Source of the DNA: Desulfoscipio geothermicus
Lineage (GTDB): Bacteria; Bacillota; Desulfotomaculia; Desulfotomaculales; Desulfallaceae
Assembly (NCBI GenBank): GCA_016841645.1
Contig: JAENYS010000003.1
Coordinates: 124,001-188,000 of the forward strand
Direction: 5' to 3'
Length of the DNA: 64,000 nt
Positions 7,874 to 17,525 of this stretch are shown piece by piece. The notes beneath the pieces are model-generated. The model had not been told where the DNA came from and searched no databases. It worked only from the letters and a program-made list of their open reading frames with translations. A program made the position numbers and the translations under genes. Position 1 is the stretch's first letter; each line of letters opens with the position of its first letter.

Positions 7874-9070
7874 GTGAACACTAATGAAATTATGCAATTA
7901 AGTGATAAGTATGTTATGCATACATACGGGCGCATTGCCATGGTTCCGGTACGGGGCGAGGGGGCGCGGCTGTGGGACGCTGAGGGCCGGGAATACCTTG
8001 ATTTTGTAGCCGGTATTGCGGTTAATTCACTGGGACACTGCCACCCGGCTGTTGTACAGGCGGTGCAGGAACAGGCTGCTCAGCTGATGCACGTCAGCAA
8101 TCTGTATTATATCGAGCCCCAGGCGCGGCTGGCGGAGATTTTAGTTGAAAATAGTTGTGCCGACCGGGTATTCTTTTGCAATAGCGGGGCTGAGGCCAAT
8201 GAGGGAGCTATTAAACTGGCCCGCAAATGGGCCAAAAAACAACACGGTCCCGACCGGTACGAGATTATCACCGCTGGAAATTCGTTCCACGGCCGTACCC
8301 TGGCCGCTATTACAGCTACCGGGCAACCCAAATACCAGAAAGGTTTTGAACCGTTGCCGCAGGGTTTTAAGTACGTTCCTTTTAACGACCTGGATGCGCT
8401 GGCCCGGGCTGTTGGTCCCCATACCTGTGCCATAATGCTGGAGCCTGTGCAGGGTGAGAGCGGTGTTCGGCCGACCACTAAAGAATACTTGTTTGGTGTG
8501 CGGGAGCTATGTAATAAAAACGGGCTGCTGCTGGTTTTGGATGAGGTGCAGTGCGGCTTGGGGCGTACCGGTAAATTTTTGGCTTATCAACATTATGGTG
8601 TGGAACCTGATATATTCACCCTGGCCAAGGCGTTGGGCGGTGGCTTTCCCATTGGAGCTATGCTGGCCAAAGAGCAGGTTGCTGCGGCCTTTGCGCCGGG
8701 TGATCACGCTGCCACTTTTGGGGGTAACCCGCTGGCCTGCGCTGCTGGTTTAGCTGCCATGCAGACTACTATTATGAGCGGTATATTGGAAAACTGCAAT
8801 CAGGTTGGGGCGTATTTTAAAGAAAAACTGCATCGACTCGTCAGTAAATACAGTTTTATCAAGGAAGTGCGCGGTTTAGGGCTGATGCTGGGAATGGAGT
8901 TGACCGTGCCGGGTGGAGACATTGTAAACCGCTGTCGTGAGCGGGGGCTTTTGATTAACTGCGCGAATAATACAGTGTTGCGTTTTGTGCCACCGCTAAT
9001 TATTACCACTACGGACGTAGACAAAGCCGTGGAGGTTTTAGATGTAGTATTGCAGGAGCAGTCAGCCTAA
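7874..9070 (+). CDS. argD: Acetylornithine aminotransferase
   Basis: 398 aa class-III PLP enzyme converting N-acetylglutamate semialdehyde to N-acetylornithine; in many bacteria it also serves lysine synthesis. The PLP aspartate region LVLDEVQCGLGRTGK and the Schiff-base lysine in LAKALGGGFPIGAML (about residue 253) are present, with FCNSGAEANEGAIKLAR binding the phosphate. GTG start with a modest AGGGCGAAATAG upstream. It is separated from argB by 195 bases without a recognisable gene. Confidence 0.94.
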   Translation: MNTNEIMQLSDKYVMHTYGRIAMVPVRGEGARLWDAEGREYLDFVAGIAVNSLGHCHPAVVQAVQEQAAQLMHVSNLYYIEPQARLAEILVENSCADRVFFCNSGAEANEGAIKLARKWAKKQHGPDRYEIITAGNSFHGRTLAAITATGQPKYQKGFEPLPQGFKYVPFNDLDALARAVGPHTCAIMLEPVQGESGVRPTTKEYLFGVRELCNKNGLLLVLDEVQCGLGRTGKFLAYQHYGVEPDIFTLAKALGGGFPIGAMLAKEQVAAAFAPGDHAATFGGNPLACAAGLAAMQTTIMSGILENCNQVGAYFKEKLHRLVSKYSFIKEVRGLGLMLGMELTVPGGDIVNRCRERGLLINCANNTVLRFVPPLIITTTDVDKAVEVLDVVLQEQSA

Positions 9071-9256
9071 AAAATATCTGGATTATAATTAGTAAAGACA
9101 TGGGATAGCATTTGCCTTGTAATGCGTAGCTTGAGAGTACAGGTGAATATTACTTACAGATATGCAAAATTGTAAAAGGCATGATGATAATATGGATATA
9201 AAAGTTATATCTAAAAGTATTGATGATGTTATTTTATTGGAAAAGCGGTGATATAA

Positions 9257-10204
9257 ATGAACTCTCTTAAGGAGACATTAAAGGGGAGGGATATGCTCTC
9301 TCTGCACGATTTTACCCCGCAGCAAATTGCTCTGATACTTGATTTTGCCGCACAACTTAAACAAATGCAAAAACGAGGCGAACCCCATGCACTGCTGCAA
9401 GGGCAGACGTTGGGTATGATTTTTCAAAAGTCTTCCACTCGCACCAGAGTTAGTTTCGAAGTAGGTATGTACCAACTGGGCGGCCATGCTCTTTTCTTAA
9501 GCTCTAAGGACATACAGCTGGGGCGGGGGGAGAGCATTGCCGATACCGGACGGGTGCTGGGACGCTATCTTGACGGTATCATGATTCGCACCTACGCCCA
9601 GAGCGATGTGGAGGAGTTGGCCAAATATGCGCCCGTGCCCGTGATTAACGGCCTTACCGACCTGCTGCATCCTTGCCAGGTACTAGCGGATTTGCTGACA
9701 GTGCAAGAGCACAAGGGCCGGCTGGCCGGGCTGAAACTGGCCTATGTGGGCGATGGTAACAACTTCTGCCACTCGCTTCTATATGGTTGTGCTAAAACAG
9801 GCCTGCATATCAGTGTGGCTTCGCCGGAAGGTTACCTGCCTCGGGAAGAGATCGTGGCGGCGGCCCGGCAGGATGCTCTGGAAACGGGCGCATCTATTAC
9901 AATAACTACCAACCCGGAGGAGGCTGTATCCGAGGCCGATATATTGGTCACCGATGTATGGGCCAGTATGGGCCAGGAGAGTGAGCAGCAGGCCAGGATG
10001 AAGGTGTTTGCTTCTTATCAGATCAATGATCGGCTGGCAGCCATGGCGGCACCGGATTATATATTCCTGCATTGTTTGCCCGCTCACCGGGGTGAAGAGA
10101 TGACCGCTGAAATAATCGACGGTCCCCATGCAGTGGTGTTTGATGAGGCCGAAAACCGTCTGCATGCCCAAAAGGCCGTTATGGCTTTGCTTATGGCGAA
10201 ATAG
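9257..10204 (+). CDS. argF: Ornithine carbamoyltransferase
   Basis: 315 aa. Makes citrulline from ornithine and carbamoyl phosphate. The carbamoyl-phosphate loop STRTRVSFE, the HPCQ-type segment [14 protein letters not shown] and the ornithine-binding [11 protein letters not shown] are all visible. The ATG at 9257 keeps the conserved LKGRD-x-L start; a later ATG after GGGGAGGG would cut it off. A 29-codon frame (9162-9251) ends five bases ahead of the start and could couple translation, but lacks its own ribosome site. No carbamoyl-phosphate synthase genes occur in the window. Confidence 0.95.
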   Translation: MNSLKETLKGRDMLSLHDFTPQQIALILDFAAQLKQMQKRGEPHALLQGQTLGMIFQKSSTRTRVSFEVGMYQLGGHALFLSSKDIQLGRGESIADTGRVLGRYLDGIMIRTYAQSDVEELAKYAPVPVINGLTDLLHPCQVLADLLTVQEHKGRLAGLKLAYVGDGNNFCHSLLYGCAKTGLHISVASPEGYLPREEIVAAARQDALETGASITITTNPEEAVSEADILVTDVWASMGQESEQQARMKVFASYQINDRLAAMAAPDYIFLHCLPAHRGEEMTAEIIDGPHAVVFDEAENRLHAQKAVMALLMAK

Positions 10205-10256
10205 AGTCAGGGGCTACAGCAATACCGTTGTTGTAACTAAGAAGGGAGTTGGCGAT

Positions 10257-11465
10257 ATGAAAAAAGTGGTTCTGGCGTATTCTGGAGGGCTGGATACTTC
10301 CATTATCATACCCTGGTTGAAGGAAAACTATGGCTACGAAGTTATTGCCATGGCCGCGGATCTTGGCCAGGGAGAGGAACTCGAGCCGCTGCATGAAAAA
10401 GCTTTAAAGAGCGGTGCCGGTAAGCTGTATATCGAGGACGTGAAGCGAGAATTTGTCACTGACTATATATATCCCACCTTGAAGGCCGGGGCTATTTATG
10501 AAGGCAAATATCTGCTGGGCACTTCTATGGCCAGGCCGCTGATCGGCAAAAAATTGGTGGAAATCGCCGAGCAGGAGGGGGCCGAAGCGGTAGCCCACGG
10601 CGCCACCGGCAAAGGAAATGACCAGGTGCGTTTTGAGCTGGCCGTCAAGGCATTAAAGCCTGAATTAAAAATAATTGCTCCCTGGCGGGAGTGGGACATC
10701 CGCTCCCGGGACGATGCCATTGATTACGCCGAAGCCCGGGGTATCCCTGTGCCTGTAACCAAATCCCGGCCCTATAGCATGGACCGCAATCTCTGGCACC
10801 TTTCCCATGAGGGCGGCGCTCTGGAGGATCCGGGCCAGGAACCGCCCGGCGATGTGCTGCTGCTTACCGTGCCGCCCGAAAAGGCTCCGGACGAGCCTAC
10901 TTACGTGGAAATATATTTTGAACAGGGTATTCCTAAAAAAGTTAATGACCGTGAGCTGCCTCCCGATGAACTGGTTATGAAATTGAATGAATTGGGCGGA
11001 GCCAATGGCATCGGCATTGTGGATATGGTGGAAAACCGGCTGGTGGGCATGAAGTCCCGTGGTGTCTATGAAACGCCGGGAGGCACCATACTCTTTTTGG
11101 CCCACCGTGAGCTGGAGTTGCTTACTATTGACCGGGCCACCCTGCATTATAAGGAAATAGTGGCCTCTCGCTATGCCGAGCTGGCATATGACGGGATGTG
11201 GTTTTCTCCACTGCGGGAGGCGTTGGACGCCTTTGTGAACGTAACTCAGCGCACGGTTACCGGTACGGTGCGTATGAAGCTTTACAAGGGTAACTGCACA
11301 CCGGCTGGAACCACCTCGCCGTACTCCCTTTATAATGAAGAGTTGGCCACCTTTGGCCGGGACGAAGTATATACACAAGCGGACGCCGCCGGGTTTATCA
11401 ACCTGTTTGGACTACCGCTGAAAGTACGTGCGTTTATGGAAAGAAAAGCGGGATTGCGGAAATAA
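10257..11465 (+). CDS. argG: Argininosuccinate synthase
   Basis: 402 aa, standard length. Joins citrulline and aspartate with ATP. The PP-loop AYSGGLDTS is at residues 7-15, followed by the conserved [14 protein letters not shown] and [14 protein letters not shown] segments. The ATG at 10257 follows GAAGGGAGTTGGCGAT; the longer in-frame extension back into argF is not credible. It lies 52 bases behind argF and is the last gene before a strong terminator. argH, its usual partner, is 15.8 kb away. Confidence 0.96.
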   Translation: MKKVVLAYSGGLDTSIIIPWLKENYGYEVIAMAADLGQGEELEPLHEKALKSGAGKLYIEDVKREFVTDYIYPTLKAGAIYEGKYLLGTSMARPLIGKKLVEIAEQEGAEAVAHGATGKGNDQVRFELAVKALKPELKIIAPWREWDIRSRDDAIDYAEARGIPVPVTKSRPYSMDRNLWHLSHEGGALEDPGQEPPGDVLLLTVPPEKAPDEPTYVEIYFEQGIPKKVNDRELPPDELVMKLNELGGANGIGIVDMVENRLVGMKSRGVYETPGGTILFLAHRELELLTIDRATLHYKEIVASRYAELAYDGMWFSPLREALDAFVNVTQRTVTGTVRMKLYKGNCTPAGTTSPYSLYNEELATFGRDEVYTQADAAGFINLFGLPLKVRAFMERKAGLRK

Positions 11466-11470
11466 AACCG

Positions 11471-11499
11471 AACGGGGCCGGTTAACGCCCCGTTTTTTT
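11471..11499 (+). terminator. Intrinsic terminator of the arg operon
   Basis: Eight-bp stem AACGGGGC/GCCCCGTT (11471-11478, 11487-11494) with loop CGGTTAAC, followed by a run of seven T. It begins six bases after the argG stop. Confidence 0.93.
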
Positions 11500-11803
11500 A
11501 TTAATTCGTGCCACTGGTTTCTAAATATTTTTTTTTAGAATATTCAGCTGATTACTTAAAAATAAGGTATTATTAAAGGTAATAAATGTCTCTGACTCTT
11601 ATGATAATATATTTAACATTACCAGTTAATGCAGACAATAAAAACAAAATAACATCAGTCAACCAATAATAATTCACAAGTAAATGATCTAACAACAAAT
11701 AACAGTATAGATCAAATGAATCAAAATGAAAATGACACCCGCCTGTTTTCATTATTTACAACAGCGCAATTATGAATGGCTTTTATGATTTTTTTTTAGC
11801 TTA
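11500..11803. other. AT-rich convergent intergenic region
   Basis: 304 bases between the arg terminator and the 3' end of the leftward ABC permease gene. It is very AT-rich with Asn/Gln-type codon repeats on the plus strand around 11670-11770, but no start site. No clear terminator for the leftward operon was seen. Confidence 0.45.
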
Positions 11804-12985
11804 TTAATCTCTCCGCAATGCTTCGATGGGGTTCATCTTGGCCGCTTTGTTGGCGGGGAGCATGCCGAAAATTATTCCGATGGTGGCGGAGAAGAAGAAT
11901 GCTATCAACATAGTCCACCATGATACTAGAGGTGGCCATTTGGCCAACTTGGCGATCAGAAAGGCTCCACCGACACCAAGCATCATGCCGATTGTGCCCC
12001 CAAGCAAGCAGAGTACCACCGATTCGATGAGAAACTGGGTCAAGATGTCCCTACGCCTGGCCCCCAGTGCCTTACGGATGCCTATTTCCCTGGTGCGCTC
12101 GGTGACGGAAACCAGCATGATGTTCATAACCCCGATGCCTCCAACTAAAAGTGATATCCCGGCAATGGCACCGATAATCAAGGTCATGATGCCGGTTATT
12201 TGGTTGGCCGACTGCATCTGCTGCTCCATGCTGTAACTGATGTACTGGGCGGAACTGCGATGCCTTCGTTCCAGTACCTTTACAGACTGGTCCATGATTT
12301 CCTGCACCTTTTCCCTGGAAACAGCGCTGCCTTCCAGGCTGTTTACATATGTGCCGAACATGTTATGCCAGGACCGGCTGGGAATAAATACCCTGGCTTC
12401 TTCCGAAAAGCCCAACATGGAGTCGCCCTTGGCCACCACGCCCACCACCAAAAATGGTGTGCTGCCGATATGCACCATATGCCCCACGGGTTCGGAACGG
12501 CCAAAAATTTCATCCGCAAGCGCCTCATCGAGCACAGCAACCCTCCGGCCCAAAGAATCGTCCTCCCGGTTAAAAAAATGACCGTTTTTCATATTTAGCT
12601 TTCTGATATACTCATAGTCCGAAGAAACTCCCCAGACCTGGGAATACATCTTGTCCTTGGAGCCCCTGACGTCGTCCATGGTGGTGCTGTTAGCGGAAAG
12701 GTAGCTTATTCCCGGCACCTTGTCCTTGAGCACCTGCACGTCGCTAAGTTCAAACATTCTGCCGGTGGGCTGCTCTCCGCTACGCCTGTCAACATAGATG
12801 GCAAAGATGTTGGTACCTACCTTTTCCATCTCCGCCATCAGCATAGCCCGACCTCCCTGACCGATGGCAACTACCGCTATCACCGCGGCAATGCCGATGA
12901 TTATGCCCAGGGTTGTTAAAAAAGAGCGTAGTTTATTAGACCTGATACCCTCAAGGGCAACCCGAACACTCTCCAACAGATTCAC
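11804..12985 (-). CDS. MacB/FtsX-type ABC transporter permease
   Basis: 393 aa with the MacB architecture: one N-terminal membrane helix (about 20-45, TLGIIIGIAAVIAVVAIG), a large extracytoplasmic domain (about 50-260), then three C-terminal helices (about 270-390) containing the conserved ERTREIGIRKALGARRRDIL cytoplasmic loop. Such permeases do not carry substrate through a pore but transmit ATP-driven motion to an extracellular adaptor. Start overlaps the stop of the ATPase gene by 4 bases. With the adaptor and ATPase it forms a tripartite exporter; likely cargo is a peptide, lipid or drug, undetermined here. Confidence 0.9.
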   Translation of the reverse strand: MNLLESVRVALEGIRSNKLRSFLTTLGIIIGIAAVIAVVAIGQGGRAMLMAEMEKVGTNIFAIYVDRRSGEQPTGRMFELSDVQVLKDKVPGISYLSANSTTMDDVRGSKDKMYSQVWGVSSDYEYIRKLNMKNGHFFNREDDSLGRRVAVLDEALADEIFGRSEPVGHMVHIGSTPFLVVGVVAKGDSMLGFSEEARVFIPSRSWHNMFGTYVNSLEGSAVSREKVQEIMDQSVKVLERRHRSSAQYISYSMEQQMQSANQITGIMTLIIGAIAGISLLVGGIGVMNIMLVSVTERTREIGIRKALGARRRDILTQFLIESVVLCLLGGTIGMMLGVGGAFLIAKLAKWPPLVSWWTMLIAFFFSATIGIIFGMLPANKAAKMNPIEALRRD

Positions 12986-13734
12986 TGAGTTTTCCCCCTC
13001 CCGGTATCAGAGTCGGATAGCCCCAGATTTGTTATCTGTTCTACAGCATCCAGAGGGTTTTCCACCTTTTCATCGGCCATTAGCTTGCCATCCCGAAAAT
13101 GGATAATCCTTGAGGTATGCAAGGCAATGTCCCGCTCGTGGGTAACCAGCACTATGGTTGCTCCGTCCCGGTTTAATTCCTGAAAAATAGACATAATCTC
13201 TTCCCCGGAGCGGGTATCCAGGTTGCCCGTAGGCTCGTCGGCCAGTAATACAGCCGGTTCGTTAACCAGTGCCCGGGCTATGGCTACCCTCTGCACCTGA
13301 CCACCGGATATCTGGTTGGGGCGGTGGTTGACTCGATTGGCCAACCCCACTCGTTCCAGTGCTAAGGAAGCCCTTCTCATCCTTTCCCGGGCATTTACCC
13401 CGGCATACAGCATGGGCACTTCCACGTTTCGCAGGACAGTCATTCGGGGCAGCAGGTTAAAGTTTTGAAAAACAAAGCCTATTTTCCGGTTGCGCACCTT
13501 GGCCATGGCGTTGTCATCCAGGGTGTTTACTTCAATGCCGTCCAGTTTATATGAGCCGGAGGTCGGGGTATCCAGACAGCCCAGGATGTTCATAAAGGTT
13601 GATTTGCCGGAACCGGACGGCCCCATTATAGATAAAAACTCGCCGGCCTTGACTTCGAGATTCACGTCTTTCAATGCTGTTACCGGATGCGCCCCTGTGT
13701 TGTATATTTTAGTCAAATTAGACACTTGAATCAT
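12982..13734 (-). CDS. ABC transporter ATP-binding protein (LolD/MacB type)
   Basis: 250 aa. Walker A GPSGSGKST (about 39-47), Q-loop FVFQNFNLLPRMTV, signature ISGGQVQRVAIARAL, Walker B VLLADEPTGNLD and the switch VTHERD are all intact. The N-terminal KTEVYxxG-like start (SNLTKIYNTGAHPVTAL) is typical of the LolD/MacB/FtsE group. It abuts the adaptor gene (shared base 13734) and overlaps the permease gene by 4 bases, so the three are one translation unit. The last 20 residues extend beyond the usual end. Confidence 0.93.
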   Translation of the reverse strand: MIQVSNLTKIYNTGAHPVTALKDVNLEVKAGEFLSIMGPSGSGKSTFMNILGCLDTPTSGSYKLDGIEVNTLDDNAMAKVRNRKIGFVFQNFNLLPRMTVLRNVEVPMLYAGVNARERMRRASLALERVGLANRVNHRPNQISGGQVQRVAIARALVNEPAVLLADEPTGNLDTRSGEEIMSIFQELNRDGATIVLVTHERDIALHTSRIIHFRDGKLMADEKVENPLDAVEQITNLGLSDSDTGRGKTQ

Positions 13735-15035
13735 TATGTATTCCCTCCGGCTGCAGGCACATTTTTTAATGCTGAAACCTTGGCACCATCTATTAGAGAT
13801 TTATCGGGGCTTACAACTACGGTATCGCCTTTTTTGAGTCCGGATTTAATTTCAGTGTAAAGTTCGGTATTTAGGCCGGTTTCGACTGTTTTCTCCCTGG
13901 CGATATCGTTTTTTACCACGTAAACCTTGTGTTTACCGTTTTTTTCAACTACAGCTTCATATGGCACCACTAGAGCATTTTTCATGTCCACCGTGGTAAT
14001 GGTCAAATCTACAGTATAGCCTGTGCGAAGGTCCTCGCAGTCGCCGGTTATTCTTACAACCACCGGCACTTCGATCTGGCTGCCTTGATTACTGTTTTGA
14101 ACCAGAGCGCCGGGGGAAACGCTATGCAGTACCCCGTCATATTCACGGTCCGGCAGCGCTGCGGCATTAACTTTAACTTGCTGCCCGGCCTTTAGCCTGC
14201 CGCTATCCGCTTCGTTCACCCCAGCCGTAACTTCCACCTTATCTGTGTTGCCGATAGTAATAAGCCTGGTGCCGGGATTAATATGGTCCCCTTCGGCTAC
14301 TTCCACGGCAATTACAACGCCGTCCATATCTGCCGTAAGGATAGTTCTTGCTAACTGCCGTTCGGCCAGTTCCACCTGAATGCGGGCCTGCTCTACCTGT
14401 GCGTTAAGAGATGTCAGCTCCGGGCCCGTGGGACCTGATTCCTTGATTTTCAGCCTGGCACCGGCGTTTTTGTACACCGTTTCCTTTGCTATCAGCTCAA
14501 GTTCGGCTGTTTCCAGCTCCTGGACACTTACAGCATCTTGATCATACAGTTGTTTAGCTCTCTCGTAATTTTTTTTGGCGTTTTGATAGTCGGCCCCGGC
14601 TTTACTATAGTCGGCCATGAGCTGAGCTATCTCTTCCGGCCGGGGATTAAGCGCGTTTTCCAGATTGGATTGTTGTATCGCGTAGTTTGATTTGGCGTTG
14701 CTTAGCTTGTCCTCTAAATCACCGGCATCCAGCAGCCCAAGCACCTGATCCTTATGTACTATTTCACCAGGGTTGACATTTATTTTTTTCACCGTTGTTT
14801 CTTCGTAGCTGTAAAACTCTTGTTTTTCCACCAGTCTTACCCGTCCGGTGGCGAAAACATTGTCCTGAATGTGTTGTACTTCCGCTCGGGCTACTTTTAC
14901 CGGTATTCCTGTAGGTTTATTGTTTTTGATGATGATGGCCGAAACCACCGCTCCAATAAGGACGAGAGTTAGTGTCCCGGCCAAGAACTTCTTCCATGAT
15001 ATGTTCACTAACTTTTGTTTTAAAGATTGCAACAT
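13734..15035 (-). CDS. HlyD/MacA-type adaptor (membrane fusion) protein
   Basis: 433 aa. N-terminal membrane anchor at about residues 16-36 (FLAGTLTLVLIGAVVSAII), split biotinyl-lipoyl domain (EIVHKDQVLGLLDAGDL … ADMDGVVIAVEVAEGDHINPG), a long alpha-helical hairpin at about 110-215 with Lys/Glu/Ala heptads, then beta-barrel and membrane-proximal domains. In Gram-positives these partner MacB-like permeases without an outer-membrane channel. The gene starts about 80 bases beyond a leftward terminator that follows the YHS gene, so it may have its own promoter or depend on read-through. Confidence 0.9.
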   Translation of the reverse strand: MLQSLKQKLVNISWKKFLAGTLTLVLIGAVVSAIIIKNNKPTGIPVKVARAEVQHIQDNVFATGRVRLVEKQEFYSYEETTVKKINVNPGEIVHKDQVLGLLDAGDLEDKLSNAKSNYAIQQSNLENALNPRPEEIAQLMADYSKAGADYQNAKKNYERAKQLYDQDAVSVQELETAELELIAKETVYKNAGARLKIKESGPTGPELTSLNAQVEQARIQVELAERQLARTILTADMDGVVIAVEVAEGDHINPGTRLITIGNTDKVEVTAGVNEADSGRLKAGQQVKVNAAALPDREYDGVLHSVSPGALVQNSNQGSQIEVPVVVRITGDCEDLRTGYTVDLTITTVDMKNALVVPYEAVVEKNGKHKVYVVKNDIAREKTVETGLNTELYTEIKSGLKKGDTVVVSPDKSLIDGAKVSALKNVPAAGGNT

Positions 15036-15118
15036 TTATCTCTCCCAATCTTTTGTCATTTTTACAAACAGTCAATCATTGTTTAAGACGTCCGTTAAGT
15101 GCGAATTGTTGCAATGAT

Positions 15119-15153
15119 AAAAAAAAACTCCGCAAACGCGATGGTCGGCGGAG
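15119..15153 (-). terminator. Leftward intrinsic terminator between YHS and adaptor genes
   Basis: On the minus strand CTCCGC (15153-15148) pairs with GCGGAG (15133-15128) and is followed by nine U (A-run 15119-15127). It ends the marR-YHS transcript, or acts as a partial terminator limiting expression of the ABC exporter genes. Confidence 0.8.
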
Positions 15154-15205
15154 AAGCAGAGTCTTTCTGGTTCAACAACCATAGTGAAAAAACGATGTGA
15201 TTTTA

Positions 15206-15493
15206 TTACATTTGATTGCCGGCAATAAATTTTTCTCTGCAATCCCAACTGCAAAAATAATGTTTTATTTCATTCTTAGCCAGGACATATGCTTCTGATT
15301 TTGGCAAGGAACGTCCACAAATATTATCCCGAACCATCTCAATCTCTTCTTTAACTTCCGGTTTTAATTCTAAATGCTCTTTATTTGCTTTTTCAGCTGC
15401 TTTCCTTGCCCGTGTTAAAACGAAAAAATTGAATATTCCAGTTACTATCAAGTAAATTAAGATGAAATTTAATATACCTTCAATAACGCCCAT
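15206..15493 (-). CDS. Membrane-anchored YHS/TRASH-like metal-binding protein
   Basis: 95 aa. One N-terminal membrane helix (about 4-26, IEGILNFILIYLIVTGIFNFFVL), a charged linker, then a C-terminal YHS-like finger: D-N-I-C-G-R-S-L at about 56 and YFCSWDCREKF at about 79-89. In this fold three or four cysteines hold a metal ion. Similar proteins accompany metal-handling and electron-transfer systems. It lies 29 bases behind marR in the same direction, so probably co-regulated. Function unknown; a metal sensor or chaperone is a guess. Confidence 0.75.
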   Translation of the reverse strand: MGVIEGILNFILIYLIVTGIFNFFVLTRARKAAEKANKEHLELKPEVKEEIEMVRDNICGRSLPKSEAYVLAKNEIKHYFCSWDCREKFIAGNQM

Positions 15494-15522
15494 TTGCTAA
15501 ACCTCTTTTCAAGTAACTAATT

Positions 15523-15945
15523 TTAAACCCTGGCTAATATTTTTTTGAATACTTTACATGCTTCTTCTACTTCTTCTTCAGTTATATTATCAAACTGTCT
15601 CACTAATAATTGAAACCTCATGGTATTAATGTCAGACAGTAAATTTATTCCATTATCAGTTAATTTAAGCCACACGATACGCCTATCCTGATTAGATCTA
15701 TCCCTTTCAACCCAGCCATTTTTATAAAGTCGGTCAATGATAGTAGTAGCAGCAGACGGAGAAATATCTAAAATATGGGCAATATCTGCTGCTTTGCAAT
15801 GATCATGTGTCGCAATAAGTTTTAGTAAAAAAAATTGCGTTTGCGTTACCAGGCCATTTAAGATTTCTTTTAGCTGGCAGGTATTGTCTTTAATCAACTC
15901 TTGAAACAATGTATCAAATTCGATTAATTTTTCCTTTTTATTCAA
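15523..15945 (-). CDS. MarR family transcriptional regulator
   Basis: 140 aa, usual length. Winged helix-turn-helix at about 50-100: CKAADIAHILDISPSAATTIIDRL then the wing residues D-R-S-N-Q-D-R-R-I-V-W. Dimerisation helices at both ends. It starts the transcript driven by a near-perfect promoter and is followed by the YHS gene and the ABC exporter, so it most likely represses its own operon and responds to a toxic small molecule carried by the exporter. The ligand is unknown. Confidence 0.9.
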   Translation of the reverse strand: MNKKEKLIEFDTLFQELIKDNTCQLKEILNGLVTQTQFFLLKLIATHDHCKAADIAHILDISPSAATTIIDRLYKNGWVERDRSNQDRRIVWLKLTDNGINLLSDINTMRFQLLVRQFDNITEEEVEEACKVFKKILARV

Positions 15946-15978
15946 GGTGTTTAGGGCTCCTTTGTCATCATTATAACA

Positions 15979-16007
15979 ATTATAAACTGCCGTAATGGTT
16001 ATGTCAA
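15979..16007 (-). promoter_or_regulatory. Consensus promoter of the marR operon
   Basis: On the minus strand TTGACA (16007-16002), 17-bp spacer, TATAAT (15984-15979): both hexamers match the sigma-A consensus exactly. Transcription would begin near 15972, 27 bases ahead of the marR start. The flanking AT-rich stretch 16006-16034 has inverted TTAATnATT-like words and is the likely operator. Confidence 0.75.
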
Positions 16008-16034
16008 TTAATTATTAGTAATATTAACAATTAA

Positions 16035-16357
16035 GCCCTCAAATTATTCCGTAAATAATAGGGAGGCTATGAGATTTCCCGTCTATAATTCCCAGCGCTT
16101 TTGTGTAGAGTTGAAGGTTGAGCACTCTGCTTTTGCTTATGTGGTCCCACAATGAAGGTATTGGCGGCTGCCAGGTGTGCGCAACTTTAGGCGGAAGTGT
16201 TGGCCGTTGTATTCAAAATGTTGAAGATGTGCCGGCCGGAGGTGTTGGATGTGTAGGTTATGGCGGTTAAAAGAGGACGGTTTGCGTGCAGTTTATTTTG
16301 TTCTGGCAATGCTATGATAGCAATAGCAAGTGACAGAAAATTATGGAAAGAGTGAGC
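16035..16357. other. Intergenic region without a clear gene
   Basis: A frame around 16130-16270 on the plus strand encodes a Gly/Cys/Val-rich stretch (…GGCQVCATLGGSVGRCIQN…, ending at a TAA) but has no start or ribosome site I would trust. A TATGATAG promoter-like -10 lies near 16312 ahead of the broken gene at 16358. Confidence 0.35.
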
Positions 16358-16714
16358 ATGTATGAACGAAGCAGATTTTTAAGCTCTGATTAAAAAATAG
16401 AAATCGTCAACAAAGTACTAGCCGACGGTTGGGACCAATCCATCAGGATAAGCCTTGACGATATCGAACTGACTAACGAAAACCTGCTGGAGCTGCGCCG
16501 GTTTCGCCCCAACGAACCCGTTAACGTGCTGATTAAAGCAGTCCAGCTATCTCTGTTTGATCCACCGGTATCCCCGGCTCCAATTAAGGCCAGCCCCGGA
16601 CTCGTCGGGAACCGGCAAGCGGCTCCGGACGATAATGAATTTCTGGACTTTGCGGAAGAAGCTATCAACCAACCGGTTACCGGCAAATTTGTAAAGGAAT
16701 TCAATTTGGCCTGA
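16358..16714 (+). pseudogene. Broken hypothetical gene (in-frame stop near its start)
   Basis: From ATG 16358 the frame hits TAA at 16391 after 11 codons, then stays open to 16714. The part after the stop reads like a real protein (IEIVNKVLADGWDQSIRISL, a run of L-x-x-L-R-R-F-R-P-N-E, then QLSLFDPP and an acidic tail). A second start at 16362 gives M-N-E-A-D-F then a stop, and would also need a frame change. Either way the 5' end is damaged. No family recognised. A PCNA/clamp-like QLSLFD motif is present, but that alone is weak evidence. Confidence 0.5.
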
Positions 16715-16764
16715 TAGTGAAGAAGATAAGATAGGCTTTCCCGGTTTGGGTAGTTATACCGGTT

Positions 16765-17337
16765 TTACTCATGTTGATGTGAGGCAAAGTGTGTTTGTAA
16801 TTTAGTCTCTTTTTTTACGTGTTGTATCATTCTTTCTACATCCGAATTCGTATTAATTGGAATAAGCATTATTTCAGGATGTGCATTTTGAAATACTCTA
16901 AAAATCTCGTCGGCAAAAGCTTGCCCAATAATAACAACGTCTTCGAAGTCGAGGATGGCTTCTTTAAAATGATCCACTCTAACTAAAAGCCGTCTCGCTT
17001 GAGACCTTGACATCAATGCTTCTCCTTCAAATTGCATTAACTTTACGTTAATCACTGTTTTGTGAAAGCTTGGATCCTTATCGGGATCACTAAATTGATT
17101 AAAAACATCTGTAATAATTGTTTTTGATTCTTTTGAAATGTCCATAAAAACCCATGTTCCTTTCGTATTAAACTTTTCATATTGCTCGTCAGCTAGATAA
17201 TCATTACTATCATGCCCGTTAAAGAATAATCCTTGAGACATAATTTTAAAACTATCAACAATACGGGTACTGTTCTCATTAACATGCGCCATGATATAGT
17301 CAAAAATCATGGATATAACTTTTGCTGGCATTCTCAT
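16765..17337 (-). CDS. STAS-like DUF4325 domain protein
   Basis: 190 aa. The C-terminal half matches DUF4325: residues 100-175 hold GEALMSRSQARRLLVRVDHF, then V-V-I-I-G-Q-A-F-A-D-E-I-F-R-V-F and a final beta strand IMLIPINT. The N-terminal half (residues 1-90) is unassigned. DUF4325 is a STAS-like fold often attached to ATPase or helix-turn-helix domains in defence or regulatory loci; here it is alone. Start ATG 17337 has GAGAGG 10 bases upstream. Its neighbours are broken restriction genes, so it may belong to the same accessory region. Confidence 0.6.
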   Translation of the reverse strand: MRMPAKVISMIFDYIMAHVNENSTRIVDSFKIMSQGLFFNGHDSNDYLADEQYEKFNTKGTWVFMDISKESKTIITDVFNQFSDPDKDPSFHKTVINVKLMQFEGEALMSRSQARRLLVRVDHFKEAILDFEDVVIIGQAFADEIFRVFQNAHPEIMLIPINTNSDVERMIQHVKKETKLQTHFASHQHE

Positions 17338-17525
17338 TGTAAAACATACCTCTCTCGTACTGCTTTTACATAACTATATAATAATATATGCAACAATAAA
17401 ATTTTATTTTTACTTATACTGATATTATTGCAATTTATATTAAGATATAATCAATTTTATTTTAACGTATGCTATGCACGTGTGGAGGAAGGTGTTACCA
17501 CGATGACCAGCTGGTGTATACGGAG

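Noticed and set aside
9162-9251. 29-codon frame ending just before argF
   Set aside because: No ribosome site of its own and no conserved pattern; noted in the argF entry only.
10665-11378. 237-codon minus-strand frame inside argG
   Set aside because: Antisense shadow of a highly conserved gene; its His/Gln/Gly-rich composition is typical of the reverse of GC-rich coding sequence.
16069-16155. 28-codon frame after GGGAGG near 16061
   Set aside because: Ribosome site only two bases from the ATG, very short product, no recognisable feature.
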